This document shows positions 36,304-45,053 of a stretch of 64,000 nt of DNA, piece by piece. The DNA comes from Mycolicibacterium gilvum (GTDB lineage: Bacteria; Actinomycetota; Actinomycetes; Mycobacteriales; Mycobacteriaceae). The position numbers and the translations under genes are program-made. The DNA lies in the NCBI RefSeq assembly GCF_900454025.1, contig NZ_UGQM01000001.1, forward strand, positions 1,922,001-1,986,000, given 5' to 3'. The notes beneath the pieces are model-generated. The model worked only from the letters and a program-made list of their open reading frames with translations, was not told where the DNA came from and made no database searches. The first letter of the stretch is position 1, and the number at the start of each line of letters is the position of its first letter.

Positions 36304-37942
36304 TCGCCTGCTCGCGGGCCCACCGGTAGTCGGCCTTGCCCGCGGGGCTGCGTTCGATGGCGGGCCGGAACACGACCGCCTTGGGCAGCTTGTAGCGGGC
36401 GATCACCGCGGACGCATGGTCGATGAGTTCTTCGGCCGTGGCGGTGGCCCCGGAGTCCAGCGCGACGACGGCGACGACCTCCTGGCCCCAGCGTTCGCTC
36501 GGGCGGCCGGCTACCACAACGTCGGCGACGGCGGGATGTGAGGCGATCGCGGACTCGACCTCTTCGGCGAAGATCTTCTCGCCGCCGGAGTTGATGGTGA
36601 CCGAATCACGGCCGAGCAGTTCGACCGCGCCGTCGGCCAGATGGCGGGCACGGTCGCCGGGCACCGAGTAGCGCACACCCTCGATGACCGGGAAGGTGGC
36701 GGCGGTCTTGGTGGCATCGCCCTTGTAGCCGAGCGGGACATAGCCGCGCTGGGCGAGCCATCCCATCCCGTCGTGGCCGGGCTCGAGGATCGTCGAGAGA
36801 TCTTCCGATGCCACGAACGTGTCGGGTCCGGCGGTGAACTTACCGGTCGACACCGCGCCGGGCGCCGACATGTGGGTCATCTGCGCACCGGTTTCGGAGG
36901 AGCCGACGCCGTCCACGACCATCAGGTTCTCTTTGACGTCGATCAGGCGCTGCTTCGCCGACGGCGTCAGCTGGGCCCCGCCGTTGGCAACGACGGCCAG
37001 TGCGGACAGGTCGGCGGTGGTCCGCTCGAACGCATCGGCCAGCGGGCGCGCCATCGCATCGCCGACCACCGTGACCGCCAGAACCTTCTCGCGCTCGATG
37101 GTGGCCACCACGTCGTCGACGTCGAGATGCTCGGTGACGGGAGAGAACACCACGGACTGACCGGTGTTCATCGCGGTGAAGACGGCCCACTGGGCCGCTC
37201 CGTGCATCAGCGGCGGCAGCACCATCAACGTCGTTCCGGGTGACTCGACGCATCGCTGCGCGACGTCGTCGAGCGACGAGATGAGCTCGCCGGTGTAGAG
37301 GCTGCGGCCGCCGAACGAGGCCATGAAGATGTCGTGCTGGCGCCAGAGCACACCCTTGGGCATGCCGGTGGTGCCGCCGGTGTAGAGCACGTAGAGGTCG
37401 TCGGGTGACGGTTGGACCGGCGGTACCTCGGCCGGACCTTCGGCCACTATGGACTCGTAATCGACTGCGCCGGGCAGTAGTTCGTTCCCGGAGTCGTCGG
37501 CGATCTGGATCAGGACCTTGAGCGAAGGGAGATCGGCGAGGACCTCGGCCAGCCGCGGTGCGAACGCGGAGTGGTAGAGGAGCGCGGTCGCACCCGCGTC
37601 CGACAGCAGGTACTGCAGCTCGCTCTTGACGTAGCGGTAGTTGACGTTGAACGGGGCGACCCGCGCTCGCCAGGCGCCCAGCATTCCCTCGACGTACTCG
37701 GGACCGTTGTAGGCGTAGATCCCCAGCAGGTCCTGGCCGACCTCGTGGCCGGGCAGCTCTGAGCGCTCGGTGTGACAGCCCAGACCCTGCGCGTGCAGGA
37801 AGGCGGCCAGACGATTCGAGCGCTCGACGATCTGCGCGTAGGTGTAGCGGCGCTCGCCCTGGATGATGAACTCGCGATCGCCGATCACCGCGGCGACGGC
37901 GTCGGCGGCGGCCGGGACGGTGAACTGGTTCGGCTCGGTCAT
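36290..37942 (-). CDS. FadD19-like acyl-CoA synthetase
   Basis: 550 residues. ANL motifs: LYVLYTGGTTGMPKGVLWRQ (A3), VDGVGSSETGAQMTHMS, the RYSVPGDRARHLADGAVELLG hinge region (first 20 residues given loosely) and C-terminal RSPAGKADYRWAREQ with the catalytic Lys. It is the second FadD19-like ligase of the window; with the one at 18181-19812 it shares the LWR/MWR after A3 and the DYRWA ending. Likely substrate: a branched or cyclic carboxylic acid. It is convergent with the aldehyde dehydrogenase. The 58-bp promoter contains an imperfect CTGTACA-N7-TAGACAG repeat that does not fit the shared operator. Confidence 0.92.
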   Translation of the reverse strand: MTEPNQFTVPAAADAVAAVIGDREFIIQGERRYTYAQIVERSNRLAAFLHAQGLGCHTERSELPGHEVGQDLLGIYAYNGPEYVEGMLGAWRARVAPFNVNYRYVKSELQYLLSDAGATALLYHSAFAPRLAEVLADLPSLKVLIQIADDSGNELLPGAVDYESIVAEGPAEVPPVQPSPDDLYVLYTGGTTGMPKGVLWRQHDIFMASFGGRSLYTGELISSLDDVAQRCVESPGTTLMVLPPLMHGAAQWAVFTAMNTGQSVVFSPVTEHLDVDDVVATIEREKVLAVTVVGDAMARPLADAFERTTADLSALAVVANGGAQLTPSAKQRLIDVKENLMVVDGVGSSETGAQMTHMSAPGAVSTGKFTAGPDTFVASEDLSTILEPGHDGMGWLAQRGYVPLGYKGDATKTAATFPVIEGVRYSVPGDRARHLADGAVELLGRDSVTINSGGEKIFAEEVESAIASHPAVADVVVAGRPSERWGQEVVAVVALDSGATATAEELIDHASAVIARYKLPKAVVFRPAIERSPAGKADYRWAREQAITGS

Positions 37943-38000
37943 GCGATGGACTCTAGACGGCTGTACACATCAGGTAGACAGATAGTCGAAAGTTGTATGG

Positions 38001-38624
38001 TCAGCACGTGGCGGCCCACGCGCTGATCAGATCATCGGTGCTGGTGAGGGTCGCGAGCAACGACAACGTGTTGTCGATGACGGCGGTCGCGTACTCGGCG
38101 GGTATCCCGGCGACCCCGTCGCGCGGGAGCACCACCCGGTAGCCGGCGTTGACCGCATCCATCACCAGGTTGAGGATCGCGACGTTCACCGACACCCCGA
38201 CCGCGACGATCGTGGTGACCCCGAGGTTACGCAGGATCGCATCGAGATCCGTGCCGCCCATCGGGCCGAGGCCGTGCCAGCGACGCAGAACGAGATCGCT
38301 TGGCTGAACGTCGATTTCGGGAACCAGCTGTGTCCCTGGACTGTCCGGGGTGATGTCCACGCCGGAAGCGCCGACGGCGAAGAGCTTCGCGTTGTGGTTG
38401 GCGCCGCGCCCGTCGGCGCGCCGCTGCACCAGACAGTGCACGACGTCGACGCCCACCCGGCGGGCGACGGGCAGCAGGCGGGAGATGTTGGGCAGCGCCT
38501 CGCCGCGGGCCGCGTCGGCCAGCGCCGCCAGTCCCGCGTTGGTCCCGACGACGGCTTCCTGGCACTCCTGCGTGACGACGGCCGTATGACCGGGGGCCAC
38601 CAGCTCCGCAAGGGGGATCCTCAT
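38001..38624 (-). CDS. Isochorismatase-fold cysteine-hydrolase homolog lacking the catalytic triad
   Basis: 207 residues with the isochorismatase-like fold (HTAVVTQECQEAVVG, RRVGVDVVHCLVQ, LRNLGVTTIVAVGVSVNVAI, NAGYRVVLPRDGVAG). The family triad Asp-Lys-Cys appears to be replaced: Glu20 stands for Asp, Arg (114/115 in LVLRRWHG) for Lys, and Ala149 for the Cys of the usual ATNVCV segment. It may be inactive, structural, or use another mechanism. Its ATG overlaps the stop of the Rieske oxygenase (ATGA), so the two are made together. Confidence 0.8.
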   Translation of the reverse strand: MRIPLAELVAPGHTAVVTQECQEAVVGTNAGLAALADAARGEALPNISRLLPVARRVGVDVVHCLVQRRADGRGANHNAKLFAVGASGVDITPDSPGTQLVPEIDVQPSDLVLRRWHGLGPMGGTDLDAILRNLGVTTIVAVGVSVNVAILNLVMDAVNAGYRVVLPRDGVAGIPAEYATAVIDNTLSLLATLTSTDDLISAWAATC

Positions 38625-39637
38625 CGGGAGGCCACCGGATCGCCGACCGGGGGCACCTCGTAAAACCGCTGAGCCCACTTGCGCATGGCCATGTACGGTT
38701 TGGCGTCGATCTTGGCCAGCGGCGGATTTTCGACGTACTTCTGGTAGCGCCAGATGTCGCAGTCCTCCCAGACGGTCTTGAGGAACTGGCGCTCCACCTT
38801 CTCGATGACCTCGGCCGGCGGGATATCGGAGGTCTCGCCGGGCAGCTTGGGCCACCAGATCGAATAGAACATGTCGGACACCTCGTCGTCGACCGGGGTG
38901 CACGCGAAGATCAGCCGGTGGTTCGACGATCCCTCGAATGCGCTCATCGCGAACCCGAGGCCGGAGAAGTGGCTGTGGATGCGCAGCGCCATCTTGTCCG
39001 GGTCGTCACTGCGGGCATCAGGCCAGCCCGTCAGGAAGCGCCACTCTTCGTCGACGTGCTCCCAGTGCAGGCATACCGGAGTCACCGTGGCGCCGTGCAC
39101 ATAGCGGAAATGTGAACTGTCCGGACCGTTTTCGGCGACGATCTGCGGATGCACCGGGATCGCGTCGGCCCGGCTGGAGAACTCGGGATACGGACGGTAA
39201 TAGGCGTTCGAGTCGGTTTCGAACTGCGGGAACTTGTGGAAGATGTCGGGCAGCTCCCACTGGGGCTCTTTGCCCTGAGGCTGGTACCACATGAAGATGC
39301 AGCCGTACTGCTCCTCGACCGGATAGGACCGCAGACGCAGACCGCGATTGGGCCGGTCGGGCTGATAGGGGATGTAGGTGTTGGAACCATCGGGTCCCCA
39401 GCGCCATCCATGGAAGGGACACTCGATGCAGTCGTCGACGACCTTGCCCCCGTGCCCGATGTGCGCGCCGAGGTGTTTGCAGTGCGCCTCCAGAACGTGC
39501 AGCCTGCCCGACTCGTCTCGATAGGCCGCCAAGTCCTCACCGAAATACCTGAGCGCCTTGACGTCGCCGACCTCGAACTCCGCCGACCACCCGATCATGA
39601 ACCAGCCGGTGACCTTCCACGTGAACGGAACTTTCAT
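38621..39637 (-). CDS. Rieske [2Fe-2S] non-heme iron oxygenase, KshA-like
   Basis: 338 residues. The Rieske cluster ligands are C53-x-H55 (AHCKHLGAHIGHGG) and C73-x-x-H76 (CIECPFHGWRW), 17 residues between pairs. The mononuclear iron motif is ENGPDSSHFRYVHG, giving Asp/His/His ligands. Length and order fit the oxygenase component of steroid 9-alpha-hydroxylase (KshA) type enzymes, which hydroxylate alicyclic substrates using a separate reductase; no reductase lies in the window. The ATG at 39637 is chosen, since in-frame codons upstream lie in the promoter and in the neighbouring gene. It is divergent from a BVMO-like gene around a perfect copy of the 21-bp operator. Confidence 0.92.
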   Translation of the reverse strand: MKVPFTWKVTGWFMIGWSAEFEVGDVKALRYFGEDLAAYRDESGRLHVLEAHCKHLGAHIGHGGKVVDDCIECPFHGWRWGPDGSNTYIPYQPDRPNRGLRLRSYPVEEQYGCIFMWYQPQGKEPQWELPDIFHKFPQFETDSNAYYRPYPEFSSRADAIPVHPQIVAENGPDSSHFRYVHGATVTPVCLHWEHVDEEWRFLTGWPDARSDDPDKMALRIHSHFSGLGFAMSAFEGSSNHRLIFACTPVDDEVSDMFYSIWWPKLPGETSDIPPAEVIEKVERQFLKTVWEDCDIWRYQKYVENPPLAKIDAKPYMAMRKWAQRFYEVPPVGDPVASR

Positions 39638-39721
39638 GTCGACTCCTCGGATGCCGCGGTGCTGCCGCGGAAGTCGGGCGGCAAATCGGACCGATCTGCT
39701 CACACGCTTCTGTGGACATCG

Positions 39722-39742
39722 ATACTGTAACAGCGACAGTAT
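39722..39742. promoter_or_regulatory. Best copy of the shared 21-bp operator (Rieske/BVMO divergent promoter)
   Basis: ATACTGT-N7-ACAGTAT, a perfect 7+7 inverted repeat. Its right edge is 21 bp from the flavoprotein start at 39764 and its left edge 84 bp from the Rieske gene start. It is the reference copy for the set at 11061, 13306, 16033, 24987, 30659, 33525, 46599 and 50303. Confidence 0.65.
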
Positions 39743-39763
39743 GTGAACATCCCGGAGGAAACT

Positions 39764-41389
39764 GTGACGATCGAGCATGGCCCCAGACGCTTCGACGCGA
39801 TCGTCGTGGGAGCCGGGTTCTCCGGTCTCTATGCGTTGCACCACCTGCGTGAACTCGGCCTGAGCGTCCGCGTTCTGGAGCGTGCGCACAACGTCGGCGG
39901 AACCTGGTTGTTCAACCGGTATCCGGGCGCTCGGTGCGACATTGAGAGCATCGAGTACTCCTACAGCTTCTCCGACGAAGTCCAGCAGGAGTGGGTGTGG
40001 ACGGAGACCATGCCGACCCAGCCGGAGATCGAGGCGTATCTGAACTTCGTCGCCGACAGGCTGGATCTGCGCCGGGACATCGCGTTCGACACGAATGTGA
40101 CCGCGATGGTGTTCGACGACGACCGCGCCGAGTGGGTGGTGACCACCGAGGCGGGGGAGTCGTTCGTCGCGAGCTACGTCATCGCCGCGACCGGAATCCT
40201 GTCGGTACCGCTGGAGCCGACCATCCCCGGTATGGCGAGCTTCGCGGGCACGTCTCTGTTCACCAGCCGGTGGCCGGAAGGCGCGGACCTGCGCGGCCGA
40301 CGCGTCGGCGTGATCGGCACGGGTTCCACCGGCGTGCAGCTGATCCCGGTGGTGGCCGAGGAGGCCGCGCATCTGACGGTGTTCCAACGTTCACCGGCCT
40401 ACACCCTGCCCTGGACGGTCCGCCCGTTCGCACCGGGTGAGCTGGACGAACTCAAGGCGCAGTATCCGCAGATCCGTGCCGCCCAGCGTGAGCACCCCGT
40501 CGGCGCGGCACGGCTGAGCGCGTTCTCGGTGCTTCTTGAGATGCTGGTCAAGCCTCCGCTGAAGTCCGCGTCGCGCGAGGAGCGGACGCGGGCCGTCGAG
40601 GAACGCGGCATCATGGGCGCGCTGGACTGGGGCGATCTGTTCTTCGACATCGACGCCAACCGGATGGCCGCCGAACTCTATGGTGAAGCGGTCGCCCGCA
40701 TCGTCGACGATCCGGTCACGGCGAGGGCGCTGACCCCCAGCCACCCGTTCGCCTGCAAGCGACCGATCATCGACCAGGGCTACTACGAAACCTACAACCG
40801 CGACAACGTGAGCCTGGTCGATCTGCGTGCCGACCCGATCGTGTCGGTGCGTCCCACCGGCATCGAGACCGAGGGCGGCCTGCACGAACTCGACGCGATC
40901 ATCTACGCCACCGGATTCGACGCGATGACCGGCGCGCTGAGCCGCATCGATGTCCGCGGCCGCGGCGGGATGTCCCTGGGGGAGTTCTGGGCTACCGAGG
41001 GGCCGCTGAGTTACCTCGGGATGGCGGTCGCGGGCTTTCCGAATCTGTTCACCATTCAGGGGCCTGGAAGCCCCTCGGCAGCAAGCAATTTCGTTGCAGC
41101 GATGGAACAGAACGTGGAATGGATCGGTGCCTGCATCGGCCACCTGCGGGAGCACCGCTATCAGACCATCGAGGCGCTGCCCGACGCGCAGCAGAACTGG
41201 ATCGAACAGGCGACCGCGCTCGTCGCGCCGACGGTGCTCGTCCACCCGTCCTGCAACTCCTGGTACAACGGCGGCAACGTCCCCGGTAAGAAGCGGATGT
41301 ACATGGGCTACACCGCGGGCATTCCCGAGTACCGCAGACAGTGCGACGAGATCGCCGCGACCGGCTACGCGGGGTTCAAGCTCGCGTGA
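39764..41389 (+). CDS. Flavin-containing monooxygenase, Baeyer-Villiger type (atypical fingerprint)
   Basis: 541 residues. First Rossmann motif IVVGAGFSGLYALHHL (FAD), second GVIGTGSTGVQLIPV (NADPH), and YPGARCDIESIEYSYSFSDE typical of cyclohexanone-monooxygenase-like enzymes. The fingerprint FxGxxxHxxxWP reads FAGTSLFTSRWP, so Phe166 replaces the His that is otherwise nearly invariant. Expected reaction: insertion of oxygen next to a ketone, or another NADPH-dependent oxidation if the His loss has changed function. GTG at 39764 follows CGGAGGA; an upstream in-frame GTG (39743) touches the operator. Its stop overlaps the hydrolase start (GTGA), pairing oxygenation with ester/lactone hydrolysis. 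Confidence 0.92.
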   Translation: MTIEHGPRRFDAIVVGAGFSGLYALHHLRELGLSVRVLERAHNVGGTWLFNRYPGARCDIESIEYSYSFSDEVQQEWVWTETMPTQPEIEAYLNFVADRLDLRRDIAFDTNVTAMVFDDDRAEWVVTTEAGESFVASYVIAATGILSVPLEPTIPGMASFAGTSLFTSRWPEGADLRGRRVGVIGTGSTGVQLIPVVAEEAAHLTVFQRSPAYTLPWTVRPFAPGELDELKAQYPQIRAAQREHPVGAARLSAFSVLLEMLVKPPLKSASREERTRAVEERGIMGALDWGDLFFDIDANRMAAELYGEAVARIVDDPVTARALTPSHPFACKRPIIDQGYYETYNRDNVSLVDLRADPIVSVRPTGIETEGGLHELDAIIYATGFDAMTGALSRIDVRGRGGMSLGEFWATEGPLSYLGMAVAGFPNLFTIQGPGSPSAASNFVAAMEQNVEWIGACIGHLREHRYQTIEALPDAQQNWIEQATALVAPTVLVHPSCNSWYNGGNVPGKKRMYMGYTAGIPEYRRQCDEIAATGYAGFKLA

Positions 41390-42489
41390 AGACCCCCGAA
41401 CGGCTCTGGCGGATCGGCAGTGATTTTGCCGGGGTGCTGCCTCGGGCGCACAGCGCAGTCGCCGTTGGTCAAGCGTGGAATCCGTTGTCGGTGAGAGGTC
41501 TTCGTCAGCTGGGTGAGGTCGCTCTGGATGAACTGGCGCTGACCGGGATGACGCTGACCGCGCCACCGCCGAGGCTGGAGCGGTCCGAAGCGTCGTGCGC
41601 CGCAGCCGCCGCCGAACTGGCAGGACTGGGCATCACCGGCGCCAACGCCGACCCGGACCCCGTCGACATCGGATCCCTGAGGCGACGGAGGCTCGGGCGG
41701 CACCGGTACGAACAGCTGACCTTCGACCACGATCCGCACCTGCCGGACACGTTGTCGGCCGAGGGATTCGGCGGCGCAGCGACAGCGGTCGCGCATCTGT
41801 GCCGGACGGATTCGAAGCGCAGACCGTGGTTGGTGTGGGTACACGGGGCCGGACAGGGACAACCGATCGACCTGCTGTTCTCCCGGGCGCGGCGAATCCA
41901 GGATGAGCTCGGCGTCAACGTCGCGCTACCGGTTCAGCCCGGCTGCGGGGTCCGGGCCTCGGCATGGCCGGAGTATCCGACCATGGACCCGCTGGCGAAT
42001 GTGGCCGGCATGCTGCGCGCGGTGTCCGAGGTGCGGGCGCTGGTGCGGTGGTTGCGGCCGCAGGCCACTGCCATCGCCGTCGCCGGGGTATCGATGGGAA
42101 GTCCTGTGGCGGGGCTCGTGTCGCACCTCGAACCCGTCGACGCCGTTGCGGTGTACACGCCGATCTTCGGCCTGAACGCGATGATCGCCGCGCATCTGGG
42201 CCGGTGGGGGCCGTCGGTGGACGACACCGTCGCGCTGTTGCGTTCCGAGGTCGTCGAACAGGTCTCCGCGGCGGTGGACTATCAGGCCGTCGAACCGTCC
42301 GCGTCGCCCGACCGCCGGTTGATCGTCGGGGCCTGGCACGACCGGATGGCGATGCGGGAGCCCGCGCAGGTGCTGCACGCGCGCTGGGGCGGCGAACTCT
42401 ACTGGCACCAGGGCAGTCATGTCGGGCACCTGTTCGCGCCCGGCGTGCACACCGCCTCCGAGAAGTTCCTGCGGTCACTGACCGGATGA
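41386..42489 (+). CDS. Alpha/beta-hydrolase-fold esterase/lactonase
   Basis: 367 residues. Ser nucleophile elbow in VAGVSMGSPVAG, oxyanion region LVWVHGAGQGQPID, acid residue probably in VGAWHDRM, and catalytic His in HQGSHVGHLFAPG. The long N-terminal extension of about 140 residues before the core is unusual for simple esterases. It is translationally coupled to the Baeyer-Villiger-type flavoprotein, so hydrolysis of the ester or lactone made there is the natural role (inference from neighbourhood). Confidence 0.85.
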   Translation: MKTPERLWRIGSDFAGVLPRAHSAVAVGQAWNPLSVRGLRQLGEVALDELALTGMTLTAPPPRLERSEASCAAAAAELAGLGITGANADPDPVDIGSLRRRRLGRHRYEQLTFDHDPHLPDTLSAEGFGGAATAVAHLCRTDSKRRPWLVWVHGAGQGQPIDLLFSRARRIQDELGVNVALPVQPGCGVRASAWPEYPTMDPLANVAGMLRAVSEVRALVRWLRPQATAIAVAGVSMGSPVAGLVSHLEPVDAVAVYTPIFGLNAMIAAHLGRWGPSVDDTVALLRSEVVEQVSAAVDYQAVEPSASPDRRLIVGAWHDRMAMREPAQVLHARWGGELYWHQGSHVGHLFAPGVHTASEKFLRSLTG

Positions 42490-42532
42490 GCCGCCTGTAT
42501 GTTCACAATCAACTATCCGCGGGAGGTCAACG

Positions 42533-43585
42533 GTGACTGTGCCGGGCAGTGTCGACGCGCTGACGGCGTGCTGGCTCACCGAAGCGTTGCGCAGCGACCC
42601 CACTCTGTCCGACACGCTGACCGTCGACGGGGTGCGCGCAGAACGCATCGCGATGGACTCTGGCTTCTCGTCGCTGCTCTACCGGCTGCATCTGACCGGG
42701 ACCGGCGTGCCCGCCACGGTGATCGCGAAGCTGCCCGCCGAGTCTGAGGCACGCGGCGCCATGGAACTGCTCGGGGGCTATCGACGGGAGCTGGCCTTCT
42801 ATCGCAACGTCGCCGGGCGGGCGCCGCTGGACACCCCGCACGTGTACACCGCGCAGATCGCCGAGGACTCCGTCGATTTCGTGCTGCTGCTCGAAGACCT
42901 CCGAGACTGGGACAACGCCGACCATCTCGTTGGCCTGACCGTCGAGCAGACGCGGCTGGCCGTCACGAACCTCGCCGGTCTGCATGCGTGGTCGGTCGAC
43001 CCGTCCAACAGTGCTGCGCTGCAGCATTTTCCGAGTCTGTCGACGCCCATCGTGCGGGATCTACTGGTGCCCGCGTTCGCCCCCGGATGGCAGGTCTACC
43101 GCGACAGGTCGGGGGCGGCCGTCCCGCGGCGCATCGCGCGTTTCGCCGATCGGTTCGCCGAGCTCGCCCCGCAGGCGCTGGCGGCGCTGGTGGAACACTC
43201 GATGCTGCTGCACGGCGACATCCGGGCCGACAACATGTTCTTCGACGGCGGACGGCTCAAGATCGTCGACTTCCAGTTCGCGTCGGTGGGCAGCGGCGCC
43301 GCCGACATCGCCTACCTGGTCAGCCAGGGCCTGCCGACCGACGCGCGGCGCGGCCACGACGAGACGCTGATGCGCGAGTACCTCGGGATGCTCGGTGTGC
43401 CCTACCGGTTCGACGACGCGTGGCGGCACTACCGCTTCGCGGTGGCGTATCTGATGGTGCTCCCGGTGATCATCCTCGTCGGGTGGGACTCACTACCGGA
43501 ACGATCACGGGCGCTGTGCCTGGAACTGACATCGCGTGCGATCGCCGCGATCGACGACGTCGATGCCACGGAGGTGTTCGCATGA
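42533..43585 (+). CDS. Phosphotransferase-family protein (aminoglycoside-kinase fold, DUF1679-like)
   Basis: 350 residues. Kinase-like fold with ATVIAKLPAE (lysine of the beta-3 strand), FVLLLEDLRDWDNAD (hinge), catalytic loop LLHGDIRADNMFF with the HGD Asp and following Asn, and metal motif IVDFQFASVGSG. Members are common in mycobacterial catabolic clusters and phosphorylate small hydroxylated molecules or CoA-related substrates, mostly untested. GTG start after GGGAGG. It is followed by a coupled SnoaL-like protein. Confidence 0.85.
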   Translation: MTVPGSVDALTACWLTEALRSDPTLSDTLTVDGVRAERIAMDSGFSSLLYRLHLTGTGVPATVIAKLPAESEARGAMELLGGYRRELAFYRNVAGRAPLDTPHVYTAQIAEDSVDFVLLLEDLRDWDNADHLVGLTVEQTRLAVTNLAGLHAWSVDPSNSAALQHFPSLSTPIVRDLLVPAFAPGWQVYRDRSGAAVPRRIARFADRFAELAPQALAALVEHSMLLHGDIRADNMFFDGGRLKIVDFQFASVGSGAADIAYLVSQGLPTDARRGHDETLMREYLGMLGVPYRFDDAWRHYRFAVAYLMVLPVIILVGWDSLPERSRALCLELTSRAIAAIDDVDATEVFA

Positions 43586-43956
43586 CACGAACGGCCCGCG
43601 AGGTGGTCGAACAGTACAACCTGATCGTCTGGAACGAGCGCGATTTCGCTCTCGCCGAGGAGTTGATGGGCGACACCGTGATCCGTCACGACGTCGGTGA
43701 GTCGACGACGCTGACCCACGAGCAGGCGGTGGCGCGGGTGGTGGACCACTGGGCGATGTTCGAAAGCATCCGGTTCGATCTGAACCTGGTGATCGCCGGA
43801 GACGACGGTGAGCACGTCACGATCGTGTACCAGTCTCCGATGAAGCTCAAGGACGGCACCGAGACCACGATCGGGAGCATGGAGATCTTCCGTGTCGTCG
43901 ATGGCAGGATCACCGAAGTGTGGAATTGCGGCTACAAGCAAGGAGTTTGGGCGTGA
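43582..43956 (+). CDS. SnoaL/NTF2-fold small protein
   Basis: 124 residues with the alpha+beta barrel pattern of the SnoaL/limonene-epoxide-hydrolase fold: TAREVVEQYNLIVWNERDFA, ELMGDTVIRHDVGES, and MEIFRVVDGRITEVWNCGYK. Candidate acid/base residues are Asp and His in RHDVG. Possible roles are isomerase, hydratase or ester cyclase; none can be chosen. The ATG overlaps the kinase stop, and its own stop overlaps the LLM enzyme start (GTGA). Confidence 0.82.
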   Translation: MTRTAREVVEQYNLIVWNERDFALAEELMGDTVIRHDVGESTTLTHEQAVARVVDHWAMFESIRFDLNLVIAGDDGEHVTIVYQSPMKLKDGTETTIGSMEIFRVVDGRITEVWNCGYKQGVWA

Positions 43957-44999
43957 CCGAAGCGAAGATGGACGAGTTGGGCTATTACCTGCTGGCGGGA
44001 GCCGGGGGCGAGGGGCCCGCGACGTTGATGGACGAGGCTCGCCGCGGTGAGGAGCTCGGCTTCGGCACCGGTTTCATCTCGGAACGCTGGAACGTCAAGG
44101 AAGCGTCGTCGCTGACCGGCGCGGCGCTCGCCGTCACCTCGCGGATGCAGATCGCCACCGCGGCGACCAACCACAACACCCGCCATCCACTGATCACCGG
44201 ATCGTGGGCGACCACCATGCACCGCCTCTCGGGCGGGCGCTTCACCCTCGGCATCGGGCGCGGTATCGGCGCGATTTACAACGCATTCGGCATTCCGACG
44301 GTGACCACCGCGCAGATGGAGGACTTCGCGCAGGTGATGCGCAAGCTGTGGCACGGAGAGCTGATCTTCAACCACGACGGACCGCTGGGCAAGTACCAGG
44401 TGCTGTTCCTCGATCCGGACTTCCGCGAGGACATCCGGCTGGCGATCGTCGCGTTCGGTCCGCAGACCCTGGCGCTGGGCGGACGCGAGTTCGACGACGT
44501 CATCCTCCACACCTACTTCACCCCGGAGACGTTGCAGCGCGCGGTCAAGACGGTCAAGGACGCCGCCGAGCAAGCGGGCCGGGATCCGGCATCGGTGCGG
44601 GTGTGGTCGTGCTTCGCCACCGTCGGCGACCACCTGCCCGAAGAGCTGCGGCTGAAGAAGACCGTGGCCCGGCTGGCCACGTACCTGCAGGGCTACGGTG
44701 ATCTGCTGGTCAACACCAACGGCTGGGATCCCGCTGTGCTGCAACGATTCCGCGACGACAAGGTCGTGCAGTCCATCGGTGGAGGGATCGACCACAAGGC
44801 CACCGCCGAGCAGATCGAGCACATTGCCACGTTGATCCCCGACGAGTGGCTGGAGCCGTCGGCGACCGGTTCGCCACAGCAGTGCGCCGACCGGGTCCGC
44901 AAGGAGTTCGACTACGGCGCCGACGCCGTCATCATGCACGGGGCCACACCCGACGAACTCGAACCGATCGTCGCGGCCTACCGCGCCGGCCAGTCGTGA
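43953..44999 (+). CDS. LLM-class F420-dependent oxidoreductase (MSMEG_2249-like)
   Basis: 348 residues, luciferase-like TIM barrel that binds coenzyme F420: ATLMDEARRGEELGFGTGFI, ATAATNHNTRHPLITGSWAT, RLSGGRFTLGIGRGIGAIYN, then HTYFTPETLQRAVKTVKDAA. It resembles the protein family named after MSMEG_2249 as I recall it; the second LLM gene at 46655 resembles the MSMEG_2256 family, the same order and spacing as in M. smegmatis. GTG at 43953 after AAGGAG. The stop lies within a family B palindrome. Confidence 0.9.
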   Translation: MTEAKMDELGYYLLAGAGGEGPATLMDEARRGEELGFGTGFISERWNVKEASSLTGAALAVTSRMQIATAATNHNTRHPLITGSWATTMHRLSGGRFTLGIGRGIGAIYNAFGIPTVTTAQMEDFAQVMRKLWHGELIFNHDGPLGKYQVLFLDPDFREDIRLAIVAFGPQTLALGGREFDDVILHTYFTPETLQRAVKTVKDAAEQAGRDPASVRVWSCFATVGDHLPEELRLKKTVARLATYLQGYGDLLVNTNGWDPAVLQRFRDDKVVQSIGGGIDHKATAEQIEHIATLIPDEWLEPSATGSPQQCADRVRKEFDYGADAVIMHGATPDELEPIVAAYRAGQS

Positions 45000-45046
45000 T
45001 TTCGGTGTAGTTGGTCACGCTGACGTTGACGAACTACACCGAAATC
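44998..45046. repeat. Intergenic palindrome family B, copy 1
   Basis: Arms 44998-45017 and 45027-45046 (19 of 20 pair), loop 9 nt. The arm begins GATTTCGGTGTAG and the left arm includes the last two bases of the LLM stop codon. It lies between convergent genes. A second copy with the same arm core and loop length is at 56837. Probably a bidirectional terminator or short mobile palindrome. Confidence 0.85.
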
Positions 45047-45053
45047 CCGTGGG

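Noticed and set aside
37961-37981. CTGTACA-N7-TAGACAG upstream of the FadD19-like gene as a tenth copy of the shared operator
   Set aside because: Arm bases are in a different order (CTGTAC rather than TACTGT); it does not fit the pattern without shifting the frame of the motif.
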